From: Novosphingobium umbonatum
GTDB taxonomy: Bacteria > Pseudomonadota > Alphaproteobacteria > Sphingomonadales > Sphingomonadaceae
NCBI RefSeq assembly: GCF_004005905.1
Contig: NZ_SACO01000005.1
Coordinates: forward strand, 124,001 to 188,000
Direction of reading: 5' to 3'
Length of the DNA: 64,000 bases
The position numbers and the translations under genes are program-made. The notes beneath the pieces are model-generated. The model saw only the letters and a program-made list of their open reading frames with translations, was not told the DNA's origin and made no database searches. This document shows positions 56,771 to 64,000 of this stretch, one piece after another. Position 1 is the first letter of the stretch; the number at the start of each line of letters is the position of its first letter.

Positions 56771-56824
56771 TCCTGTTCTATGGATTGAATCGGTTATTCC
56801 AATCGATTTCGTGGATAGGTTGCC

Positions 56825-57055
56825 CTATTTGCGGAACAGGAAAGTCAGCAGAAACAGGATGGTTTTCGCGTCCAGCAATTTGAGCGCCGCCCGCGCCTCG
56901 GCGGGGGTCAGCTTGGCCACCATGGGCATGGCACCAAAGATCTTGCCACGGATGACCAGCGCATTGCCATCCGCCTCGATCTTGCGGACAGTCATCAATT
57001 CCTTGTTGTTGGCGTCCAGCACCCGCATCTGAGGCGCTTTCTTGTTGTCAGCCAT
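56825..57055 (-). CDS. 76-residue hypothetical protein coupled to the flavoprotein gene
   Basis: A small protein I do not recognise. It opens MADNKKAPQMRVLDANNKEL, has a mixed core with VIRGKIFGAMPMVAKLTPAEARAALKLLD, and ends in a short hydrophobic basic tail (AKTILFLLTFLFRK) that may touch a membrane. The start overlaps the stop of the phytoene-desaturase-like gene by four bases (ATGA). The coupling and codon use like that of its neighbours support a real gene. Confidence 0.8.
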   Translation of the reverse strand: MADNKKAPQMRVLDANNKELMTVRKIEADGNALVIRGKIFGAMPMVAKLTPAEARAALKLLDAKTILFLLTFLFRK

Positions 57056-58638
57056 CAGATCGGCCCTCCACACACCTTGTCATAATCGATCCCCATATCG
57101 TCCATCATCTGGATCGCGGTGGCGCGGCCTGCGCCAAACACGCCTCCGCCCGGATGCATGAAGGGGCCAACCAGATAGAGGCCTTCAATATCGGGCACGC
57201 GGAAAGAGCCGAGGTCTGGCGTGGGGCGATGCGCCACCGATTGATACATGAAGGGCGCGCAGCCGTGGATGTCGCCCTTGATGAAGCTGGCGGGGCTGTC
57301 GCGCTCATGGTCGATGGGGGAGCGGATCAGGCGGCCGGTGATATTGTCGTCCGTCAGGTTGGAATAGAATTTGCGATATTGCGCCAGCGCGCGGTCGGCA
57401 AATTCCTCCTTGCGCGCGTCCCAACTGGCGGGGCCATCGGGATAGAGATTATAGGGCGCGAAATTCACGCCATAGAACACGCCGGCCCCTTCCGGCGCGC
57501 GGCTGGGGTCAAAGATCGTGTTGTCGCCGCCCGCGATCAGGCGGTGCGATACTTCACCGCGTCGCAGCTTGTCATATTCAAGGCACATGTCGCGCACGGT
57601 GTAGAAGTCCATCAGCTCGGTCATCATGGCATTGGTTGCATTGCCGACCTTCAGCTTCAGCCGCTCTTTGAGCGTCAGATGCATCAGGTTGATCGAGAAG
57701 GTGGATTGGGTAACCCGCTCGGCGCGTTGCAGAACCGGCTCTGGCGTTTCGGCCACGAATTTGCGCAACACATGGGGGTGGATCGCGCCGATCACGCCAT
57801 CCTTGGCCATGAAGGTCTCGCCCGTGGTCAGCTCAAGGCCCGCCGCCTTGCCGCCACTCACGATCACGCGGCTGACTTCCGCCCCGCAACGCACCTCGCC
57901 GCCGAAATGTTCGATGGCGCGCACCAAGGCTTTCGACAATTGCCCCGAACCGCCCTTGGGCATGGAGCAGCCATAGGTATGGATGATGCCCGGCATCAGG
58001 AACGCGCCCATGCCGGTGCCCAGTTCATCGGGCATTTGCAGGTTTTCGGTCACCATGCGCACGATGTGCAGTTTTAACAGATCGCTCTCGAAATATTGCT
58101 CCACCACATCCAGCGCGGACCGGCTCATCACATCGAGCAGGAAACGGCCCTCGTCGGACTGGTCCATCATCGCCACAAAGGCGCCCATGGGGAAGGGCGG
58201 GGCATAGAGCCCGCTCATGAACATGGGCAGCGCCTCCATGCTGGCGCGGGCGAATTTGCGATAGGCTTCGGCGTCCTTCGGGCTGAAAGCGGCGATTTCC
58301 TCGCAGGTGCGGTCCAGATCCTTCCAGCTGCGCACCACGGTGCCATCTTCCCAGATGCTGGCATGGGGCAGATCGGGATAGATATATTCAAGGCCGAATT
58401 GCGACAGCAGGCCCAGCTCGTCCTCGCGTAGCATGGGGTTGCCCTGGATCATGATATGCACGTTGGAGTGTTCATCATGCCAGAAACCGGGCTGGATCAA
58501 TTCCCGCGTGGAAACGCCGCCGCCGAAATGGGCTTTGCGCTCCAGAACGAGCACCTTCTTGCCCGCCTTGGCCATATAGGCCGCCGCGGTCAGGCCATTA
58601 TGCCCGCCACCCATCACCACGATATCATATTGGCTCAT
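57055..58638 (-). CDS. phytoene-desaturase/PYROXD2-like FAD oxidoreductase
   Basis: A 527-residue flavoprotein of the amine-oxidase/phytoene-dehydrogenase fold. The FAD motif is at the N-terminus (VVMGGGHNGLTAAAYMAKAGKKVLVLERK, G10-x-G12-xx-G15) and the C-terminal FAD segment LYLVGPFMHPGGGVFGAGRATA is typical. Carotenoid genes are absent nearby, so a desaturation or oxidation of the island's substrate is more likely than carotenoid synthesis. It overlaps the upstream SDR gene and the downstream small gene by a few bases. Confidence 0.88.
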   Translation of the reverse strand: MSQYDIVVMGGGHNGLTAAAYMAKAGKKVLVLERKAHFGGGVSTRELIQPGFWHDEHSNVHIMIQGNPMLREDELGLLSQFGLEYIYPDLPHASIWEDGTVVRSWKDLDRTCEEIAAFSPKDAEAYRKFARASMEALPMFMSGLYAPPFPMGAFVAMMDQSDEGRFLLDVMSRSALDVVEQYFESDLLKLHIVRMVTENLQMPDELGTGMGAFLMPGIIHTYGCSMPKGGSGQLSKALVRAIEHFGGEVRCGAEVSRVIVSGGKAAGLELTTGETFMAKDGVIGAIHPHVLRKFVAETPEPVLQRAERVTQSTFSINLMHLTLKERLKLKVGNATNAMMTELMDFYTVRDMCLEYDKLRRGEVSHRLIAGGDNTIFDPSRAPEGAGVFYGVNFAPYNLYPDGPASWDARKEEFADRALAQYRKFYSNLTDDNITGRLIRSPIDHERDSPASFIKGDIHGCAPFMYQSVAHRPTPDLGSFRVPDIEGLYLVGPFMHPGGGVFGAGRATAIQMMDDMGIDYDKVCGGPI

Positions 58639-59447
58639 TGGCCCATCCCTTCAAAAAATGCGCGGAAACCGCCAAGGCCCGGCACATGGCTGGTGCCGCC
58701 GCCATCGCATTCGATCACATGACCGGTGATGTTGCGGGCCGCGTCAGAGGCTAGGAAAGCCACTGCCTCGGCAATGTCTTGCGGATCGCCCAATTGGTCG
58801 CGCAGGGTTTCATCCTCCACCACTTGGCGCAGGGCGGGGGGGAAAGCTTCGCGCAGGGCAGGGGTCATGGTCATGCCCGGCGCCACCGCGTTACAGCGCA
58901 CCCCCATGCGGCCATGGCTGGCGGCAATGGCGCGGGTCATCTGGATGATCGCGGCCTTGGACGAGCTATAGGCGGCCTGTATCATATGCCCCTGCAGCGC
59001 GAGACTGGAGACGGTGTTGACGATATTGCCTTTGGTGGCTCGCAAATGGGGCAAAGCCGCGCGGCAGGCGATCATCGTGCCGCGCACATTGACCGCATAG
59101 GTCCGGTCCCAAAGCGCGGTGGCCATATGTTCGATATTGCCGTCGGCTTGCGCAATATCGGGGCCAAGCAGGGCGGCATTGTTGTGCAGAATATCCAGCC
59201 TGCCAAAATGGCTGACCGTTTGCGCCACCATGGCTTCGACGCTGGCTTCATCTTCCAGATCGAGATGGATGGCCAAGGCATCGGGTATGGCGCTGGCCAC
59301 GGTCTGCGCGCGGTCAAAGGCGATGTCGGCAATGGCTACCCGCGCGCCGCGCATGGACATCAAACGCGCCGTGGCCGCGCCGATCCCGCCTGCGCCGCCG
59401 GTGATTATCGCCACTTTTCCATCCAGCCTGATGGCATCTGTGGGCAT
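58635..59447 (-). CDS. SDR-family oxidoreductase
   Basis: A 270-residue short-chain dehydrogenase. The cofactor motif TGGAGGIG, HNNAALL in the NNAG position, Ser in TVSSLAL and the YSSSK active site are visible; the C-terminus ITGHVIECDGGGT is normal. It leads the SDR-flavoprotein-small-protein operon and is divergent from the HxlR gene. It could oxidise an alcohol of the same substrate. Confidence 0.9.
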   Translation of the reverse strand: MPTDAIRLDGKVAIITGGAGGIGAATARLMSMRGARVAIADIAFDRAQTVASAIPDALAIHLDLEDEASVEAMVAQTVSHFGRLDILHNNAALLGPDIAQADGNIEHMATALWDRTYAVNVRGTMIACRAALPHLRATKGNIVNTVSSLALQGHMIQAAYSSSKAAIIQMTRAIAASHGRMGVRCNAVAPGMTMTPALREAFPPALRQVVEDETLRDQLGDPQDIAEAVAFLASDAARNITGHVIECDGGGTSHVPGLGGFRAFFEGMGQ

Positions 59448-59548
59448 GATGCTCTCTCCCTTGTTTCCTCTTGTGGCGACATGTCTTAATCAAGGCGCGG
59501 CCAAGCGGAAGAAGGCACTTTTTTGTGCCCTGTGCAGGAGTGGGTTGC

Positions 59549-59989
59549 GTGTTGGATCTGGACAAATTTCCCGCCGGTTTGCGGTCCGGCCTGTCAGCCT
59601 TGGCGCAGGATATGGCCGCCCATGGCACCCAGCGCGACGACCCCGCGCGCGAGGTGATGGCCATGCTGGGCGACCGCTGGACATCGCTGATCCTGATGGT
59701 GCTGGCGGTGGGGGCATGGCGCCATGCCGATCTGAAACGGGCGCTGGCGCAATTGTCGGCGGAACAGGCCATTTCGCAACGCGTGCTGACGATGAAATTG
59801 CGCGCGCTGGAACGCAACGGCTTTGTGCTGCGCCATGTGACGGGCGATGTGCCGCCCAAAGTTTCCTATAGCCTCAGCCCGCTGGGGCTGGAACTGGCGG
59901 GCGAGGGGCGGCGCATGGTCGATTGGGCCAATGCGCGCGAGGCGGCGATCCGCAACGCGCGGCTGGCCTTTGACGCGATGGAGGATTGA
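59549..59989 (+). CDS. HxlR-family transcriptional regulator
   Basis: A 146-residue winged-helix regulator. The HxlR core is visible: MLGDRWTSLILMVLAVGAWRHADLKRAL, then ISQRVLTMKLRALERNGFVLR (recognition helix) and VSYSLSPLGLEL. The start is GTG with AGGAG eight bases upstream. The usual N-terminal Cys of many HxlR proteins is not at the expected place (REVMAMLGDRW). It is divergent from the SDR operon and is a candidate local regulator. It is directly convergent with the LysR gene (stop codons adjoin). Confidence 0.9.
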   Translation: MLDLDKFPAGLRSGLSALAQDMAAHGTQRDDPAREVMAMLGDRWTSLILMVLAVGAWRHADLKRALAQLSAEQAISQRVLTMKLRALERNGFVLRHVTGDVPPKVSYSLSPLGLELAGEGRRMVDWANAREAAIRNARLAFDAMED

Positions 59990-60994
59990 TCAGACGCCGC
60001 GCGGGGTTGGCTGGTAATTCTGGAACTGGATGGCGATTTCGTCGCGGCGTGCCTCGGCAATGGGCACGACCTTGTTGTCACCGTCCGTGGCGCTTTCCTG
60101 CGCATAGGCGGCCAGACGTTCCACCACCCAGCGCAAGGCGCGGTCATTGTTGTTCGAAATATGCCACTGGATCGCCTCGCGGATGGGCGGGATGTCAAAG
60201 GGCACTTCACGCATCACCAAGGGCAGGGTCTGGACCATTTGCGTGGCCAGGCGGCGGTGCATGGTGGCAATGCGCTTTGTCCCCAGCACCAGCGCGACCT
60301 GCGACAGGAAGGTGGGGGCGACCACCTCGATCCGCCGCTGCGTCTTTTGCCGCCGCACGAACCAGTCGTCAAAGGCGGGGGTGCGGCTCTTGCCGAAACG
60401 GGCGGTTACATGGCCCAGCGCGAAATATTTCTCGCGCGTGATGTCCCCCGCCATGGCCGGATTGCCCGCATCGCCGACCACCACATAGTCATCCTCGAAC
60501 AATAACTGGCTGGGGTGGTCGGAACTGATGGCATAGTCGATGGTCAAGAGCAGGTCGATCTGGCTGCGTTCGATCGCTTCGATGGGATTGTCGCTCATCG
60601 GCTGGATTTCAAAACGCAGATGCGGCGCCTCGGCCTCGATCATCGCCAAAGCGCCTGCCAGCAGCACTTGCGTCGAATAGTCCGAAGCCATGATGCGGAA
60701 TTGGCGGTCGCAGGTGGCAGGATCAAATTCGGGCGCAATGGCGATGGTCGAGCGGATTTGTTCCAGCACCGCGCGCACCGGATCGATCAATTCCTCGGCC
60801 CTTGCGGTCAACACCATATTGCGGCCCTTGATCACCAGCAATTCATCGCCGAAATAATCGCGCAACCGGCCCAAAGCGCTGCTGGTGGCCGATTGCGAAA
60901 GGCACAGCCGGTCGGCAGCCAGACTAACGCTTTTTTCCGAAAGCAAAGCGTCCAGCGCCACCAGCAGATTGAGGTCCAGACGCTGGAACCGCAT
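59990..60994 (-). CDS. NodD-like LysR-family regulator
   Basis: A 334-residue LysR protein. The HTH region DLNLLVALDALLSEKSVSLA and LSQSATSSALGRLRDYFGDE, and the effector region with RFRIMASDY-like order, GHVTARFGKSRTPAFDDWFV and RIATMHRRLATQMVQTLPL, follow NodD of rhizobia closely from memory. NodD and its relatives (NahR, FdeR) sense flavonoids or other aromatics. It is likely the effector-responsive regulator of the catabolic island. It ends against the HxlR gene and starts 12 bases after the epimerase gene on the same strand. Confidence 0.9.
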   Translation of the reverse strand: MRFQRLDLNLLVALDALLSEKSVSLAADRLCLSQSATSSALGRLRDYFGDELLVIKGRNMVLTARAEELIDPVRAVLEQIRSTIAIAPEFDPATCDRQFRIMASDYSTQVLLAGALAMIEAEAPHLRFEIQPMSDNPIEAIERSQIDLLLTIDYAISSDHPSQLLFEDDYVVVGDAGNPAMAGDITREKYFALGHVTARFGKSRTPAFDDWFVRRQKTQRRIEVVAPTFLSQVALVLGTKRIATMHRRLATQMVQTLPLVMREVPFDIPPIREAIQWHISNNNDRALRWVVERLAAYAQESATDGDNKVVPIAEARRDEIAIQFQNYQPTPRGV

Positions 60995-61006
60995 GGCTTG
61001 TCTCCC

Positions 61007-61939
61007 TTATCCCAGCGTCTGAAGCGCGCTGGCCACCAGCCTATCAAGCCCGCCATCATCTGCAAAGCCTGCCTTTGTCGCGGCGGGGGTGGAGAGCGGG
61101 GGCTGCGCGCCAAAGGCGGCTTCCAGCGCGGCATCGGGTTCATAGCGCACCAGATCGGCGGACACGCCGCATTGGCGGGCAATTTCTTGCGCCAGATCGC
61201 CCATGGTCACGCGCAGGGCGGGCAGGGTGACGGCATAAGTGGGGGGCAGCAAGGTGGTGTCCAGTTCCAGCGCATGCAGGAAATTGCCGGTGACACAGGC
61301 CAAAGATTCCGCCCAGATGGTCGCCTGCGCCGAAACGGGGCAGGTGAATTCCTCGCCCGCTTTCAACGCATGGAACAGGTTGGACATGAAGGCGCTTTTC
61401 AGCCCCGAAGGCCCCTTGGGCCGCGCCAGAATGCCCGGCAGGCGCACGGTAACGCCCTCGATCCCGCCCCGGTTGGTGAACATGGCCACAGCATGTTCCA
61501 TCATCGCCTTATGCGCGCCATAGATCATCTTGGGGCTGAGCGGGCTTTGATCATCGACGAAAGCGGGCAGGGGATCGCCGAAAACGGCAATCGAACTGGC
61601 ATAGACAAAGCGGGGGTAGTTGCCGAAAGCGGAGGCCTCCAGCAGCAGGTCATACATGGCATCGACGTTGATCGCGCGCGAGGCAACCGGATTGGCCTCT
61701 GCCGCGCCGCCCGGCACGGTGGCCAGATGGATCACCGCCGACACGCCATCGCCCAAGGCCTCGCGCCGCAGATCGGCGCTGGCCAGATCGCCCGCCAGCA
61801 CGTGCGCGCCCGCAGGGATGCCATCGGCCATCACATCCATCGCCACCACCTCGCGCCCCTGTTCCAGCAGGCTGGCCACGATGGAGCGACCAACAAAACC
61901 ACCGGCGCCGGTGACAAGAATGGGGAGGGGCTGGGTCAT
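61007..61939 (-). CDS. NAD-dependent epimerase/dehydratase family protein
   Basis: A 310-residue extended SDR. The cofactor motif TGAGGFVG is at the N-terminus and the active site is YGAHK, with Ser in VYASSIAVFGDP. It resembles D-erythronate dehydrogenase (DenD)-type oxidoreductases more than sugar epimerases of cell-wall synthesis. AGGA precedes the chosen ATG (MTQPLPILVTG) by seven bases; another ATG lies two codons earlier. It lies between the TonB receptor and the LysR gene on the same strand. Confidence 0.88.
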   Translation of the reverse strand: MTQPLPILVTGAGGFVGRSIVASLLEQGREVVAMDVMADGIPAGAHVLAGDLASADLRREALGDGVSAVIHLATVPGGAAEANPVASRAINVDAMYDLLLEASAFGNYPRFVYASSIAVFGDPLPAFVDDQSPLSPKMIYGAHKAMMEHAVAMFTNRGGIEGVTVRLPGILARPKGPSGLKSAFMSNLFHALKAGEEFTCPVSAQATIWAESLACVTGNFLHALELDTTLLPPTYAVTLPALRVTMGDLAQEIARQCGVSADLVRYEPDAALEAAFGAQPPLSTPAATKAGFADDGGLDRLVASALQTLG

Positions 61940-61976
61940 GGGCATATCCTGCAGGCAATAAAGGCGGGGGACAGAA

Positions 61977-62007
61977 AAAGGCGGCAGGGTGTTTGCCTGC
62001 CGCCTTT
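61977..62007 (-). terminator. intrinsic terminator of the TonB-receptor gene
   Basis: AAAGGCGGCAGG pairs perfectly with CCTGCCGCCTTT around a seven-base loop, with a TTTTTC run following on the minus strand. It lies 17 bases after the receptor stop codon. Confidence 0.85.
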
Positions 62008-62023
62008 CGCGGGTGGGTCGGGT

Positions 62024-64000
62024 TTAGATCTTCACGCTGAGCCTTGCACCGGCATAGCGATGGGAATCGCGCGCCGGCTGGCCGATGACCGCATTGGCCG
62101 TGCCCGCAAACGGACCGGAGAAGAAGTCTTCGGCGTTGGTCAGATAGAAGCGGTTGGTCACATTGTTCACAAAGAAGGTCAGCGAGGCGACCTCATCCTT
62201 GGTCTGGAAACCGACGCTCAGGTCCAGCAGGGCAAAGGCGCTCTGACGTGTATAGGGGTTCTGGTTGGCCTGCAGCACGGTGGAGGAGCGATAGTTGAGG
62301 TTGCTGCCCAGCAAGACATCGAATTTTTCCAGCGGAACGGTTTGCGTGATGCTTGCGCTCGCTTTGAACTTGGGGCTGGCAGGCATCGGCTTACCCGACA
62401 GATCCTGCGAATAATTGCCCGAAGCATCCGCCACGCAGCCTTGCGCCACGGTTTGCAGCGCATAGCAATTGGCGCCCTTGAAATTCTTGAACTTGGCATC
62501 GATCAGCGCCGCGGACAGCGAGATGCGGCTATTGCCCTTCACATAGGTGGCATCGGCCTCGATCCCCTGCGTGCGCGCGCCCGCATTGGCCAGCACCAGC
62601 ACACCCACCAGCTTGCTATTATCGAACACCTGCGCCTGATAATTCTGGTAATTGGTGTAGAAGGCGGCGAGGTTCAGCGTCAGGTGACGGTCGAGCAGGC
62701 TGGATTTGAGGCCCAGTTCGAAACTGTCAATATGCTCCTGCTTGGTCGCCTTGGTAAAGCTCAGGTCAGAGGCATTGGCCGCCACGGTCGGCGCGGCCAG
62801 CGCGGCGGCTTGCGACACGCTGAAAGTATGGGCGGTGTTGAAAGCGTTGGGCTTGTAACCGCGTGTATAGGAGGCATAGGCCATCACGCGTTCGGCGGGG
62901 TGATATTGCAGGGCAAAATCGCCCACCAGCGCGCTGGAGGAATCCGAGGCATTCCAGGCAAAACCGCCCGCGCCGAAATTGCCGCTGCCATATTGCGCCT
63001 TGGTCGGGTCGAAATATTGCGCCAGATTCCAGCCAATCTTGTCCCAGTTATAGCGCAGGCCGCCCACCGCCCAGATCTTGTCGGTGAATTTTTCGGTTGC
63101 ATGGGCGTAAATGGCGTAATTCTTGGTGGTGGAAATGTTGCGCTGGGCGGCGGGGAAGCCGACGAAAGTGCGCAGGCCATCGCCGGTCACATTGGTGTTC
63201 GAATAGAAAGCGCCAAGGATATAGCTGAAGGCCTTGCTGCTGTCGGAAGCCAGCTTGAATTCCTGCGTCGTCTGGCGCACGAAACCGGCGTTGGACTGCA
63301 TATTGTCAAAGGCGGGCGCCATGCCACCCGTCAGCACGTTGAAGAAATAGATATCCGTGCCGAACAGATCCTGCGTCTGGAACTGCTTTTCATAGAAATG
63401 CGAGGTGGTGGAGGTCAGCGTGAAATCGCCCATGTGATAATTCATCACCAGCGATCCATCGCGGTCCTCGTAACGCGACCCCATGTTGACCGGCGAGGAA
63501 TATTTGGTGTTGCCATAGGCAATGGTAAAGCCGGGGAACAGCACCGACTGGCTGAGCGGCGGGGCGCCCAGCAGCAGCGCGCCGGGGGTGAGATATTGAT
63601 AGATGAAATTGTTGCCACGCGATTTGGACAGGGCATAGTGACCCATCAAAGTGGCATCGAAATCGCCCGATTCAAACTTCAACTTGCCGCGCACACCGAA
63701 ACTGTCGGCCTTGCTCTTTACGCCGGTCTTGATGTTGGTCACCGGATAGGGGGTGCGGCTTTCATAACCGGCCAGACTATAGCTGAGCGTATCCGAAATC
63801 GGGCCGGAGGCGCGCAGGCTGACGCGATGTTCGCCGTCCTCGGTGCCGGTCACGTCCAGCGCGTAATGGGCCTTGGCCGTGGGGCCAAAGGTCACGAAAT
63901 TGATCACACCAGCAGAGGCCGTGCGCCCGCCCAAAGTGGCCTGCGGGCCTTTGAGCACTTCGAGCTGGGCCACATCGGTGATGGTGTTGGCGGCAAAGGA
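62024..64000 (-). CDS. TonB-dependent outer-membrane receptor (5' end outside the window)
   Basis: The last 658 residues of a TonB-dependent receptor; the frame is open to the window edge, so the signal peptide and TonB box are missing. The plug end is visible (VLKGPQATLGGRTASAGVINF) followed by the 22-strand barrel and the C-terminal RYAGARLSVKI. Sphingomonads use many such receptors to take up aromatic or glycosylated compounds. Its place at the edge of the catabolic island suggests uptake of the island's substrate across the outer membrane. Confidence 0.92.
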   Translation of the reverse strand, partial: SFAANTITDVAQLEVLKGPQATLGGRTASAGVINFVTFGPTAKAHYALDVTGTEDGEHRVSLRASGPISDTLSYSLAGYESRTPYPVTNIKTGVKSKADSFGVRGKLKFESGDFDATLMGHYALSKSRGNNFIYQYLTPGALLLGAPPLSQSVLFPGFTIAYGNTKYSSPVNMGSRYEDRDGSLVMNYHMGDFTLTSTTSHFYEKQFQTQDLFGTDIYFFNVLTGGMAPAFDNMQSNAGFVRQTTQEFKLASDSSKAFSYILGAFYSNTNVTGDGLRTFVGFPAAQRNISTTKNYAIYAHATEKFTDKIWAVGGLRYNWDKIGWNLAQYFDPTKAQYGSGNFGAGGFAWNASDSSSALVGDFALQYHPAERVMAYASYTRGYKPNAFNTAHTFSVSQAAALAAPTVAANASDLSFTKATKQEHIDSFELGLKSSLLDRHLTLNLAAFYTNYQNYQAQVFDNSKLVGVLVLANAGARTQGIEADATYVKGNSRISLSAALIDAKFKNFKGANCYALQTVAQGCVADASGNYSQDLSGKPMPASPKFKASASITQTVPLEKFDVLLGSNLNYRSSTVLQANQNPYTRQSAFALLDLSVGFQTKDEVASLTFFVNNVTNRFYLTNAEDFFSGPFAGTANAVIGQPARDSHRYAGARLSVKI

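Noticed and set aside
57055..58638. Carotenoid biosynthesis crtI
   Set aside because: No phytoene synthase or cyclase is present; the partners are catabolic SDR and extradiol genes, and the sequence is closer to PYROXD2-like oxidoreductases.

Overview
The window reads as a chromosomal segment of a GC-rich alphaproteobacterium of the order Sphingomonadales, most likely Novosphingobium or a close relative. The evidence is a complete protocatechuate 4,5-cleavage (lig) gene set close in sequence to that of Sphingobium SYK-6 as I remember it, a MucR regulator, the nfuA-tsaB-rimI-mucR-fur gene run, and a TonB-dependent receptor beside aromatic catabolic genes. No transposase, integrase, phage structural gene or CRISPR array was seen. 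No stretch longer than about 300 bases lacks a gene.

Layout. (1) 0-13 kb is mostly housekeeping: an M16 and an M28 exported peptidase (divergent), the ClpB disaggregase, RarA, a GT4 glycosyltransferase, a glycine-zipper surface protein, a peptidoglycan-binding/hydrolase protein, tRNA-Thr(TGT) and a hypothetical protein. (2) 13-28 kb is a catabolic block. It holds a tripartite drug/acid efflux operon, a LysR gene, ligI-ligU-ligK on the minus strand, and divergently a LysR-type regulator with two DNA-binding domains, followed by an NAD-dependent dehydrogenase, ligJ, ligA, ligB and ligC, then an aldo/keto reductase. LigAB opens the protocatechuate ring, LigC oxidises the semialdehyde, LigI opens the pyrone, LigU and LigJ isomerise and hydrate, and LigK cleaves to pyruvate and oxaloacetate, so the pathway is complete here. 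(3) 28-36.7 kb is housekeeping: Fur, MucR, RimI, TsaB, NfuA, a second M16 peptidase, class II DAHP synthase, a small membrane protein and a LysE exporter. (4) 36.7-43.5 kb is a three-gene minus-strand module: transglutaminase, circularly permuted ATP-grasp fused to alpha-E, and transglutaminase fused to DUF2126. This is a family set predicted to make or modify a peptide, with no known product. It is followed by alanine racemase. (5) 44.8-64 kb is a second, uncharacterised catabolic island: an MFS importer, five SDR/epimerase enzymes, a cupin, a fumarylacetoacetate-hydrolase-fold enzyme, a histidinol-dehydrogenase-like enzyme, an FrsA-like alpha/beta hydrolase, a small VOC protein, an ABM protein, two paralogous type I extradiol dioxygenases flanking a flavin monooxygenase, a phytoene-desaturase-like flavoprotein coupled to a 76-residue unknown protein, an HxlR regulator, a NodD-like LysR regulator and a TonB receptor cut by the window end.

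The main candidate for an undescribed system is the island in region 5. It has the parts for uptake, ring hydroxylation, meta-cleavage and side-product hydrolysis of a polyphenol-like aromatic, with a NodD-like sensor. Two of its promoter regions share an inverted repeat (TCGAT-N8-ATCGA). The second notable signal is a family of intergenic palindromic repeats in seven copies whose hairpin arms change together while pairing is kept. The third is the tandem-HTH regulator of the lig cluster and a duplicated 14-base motif in its divergent promoter region.
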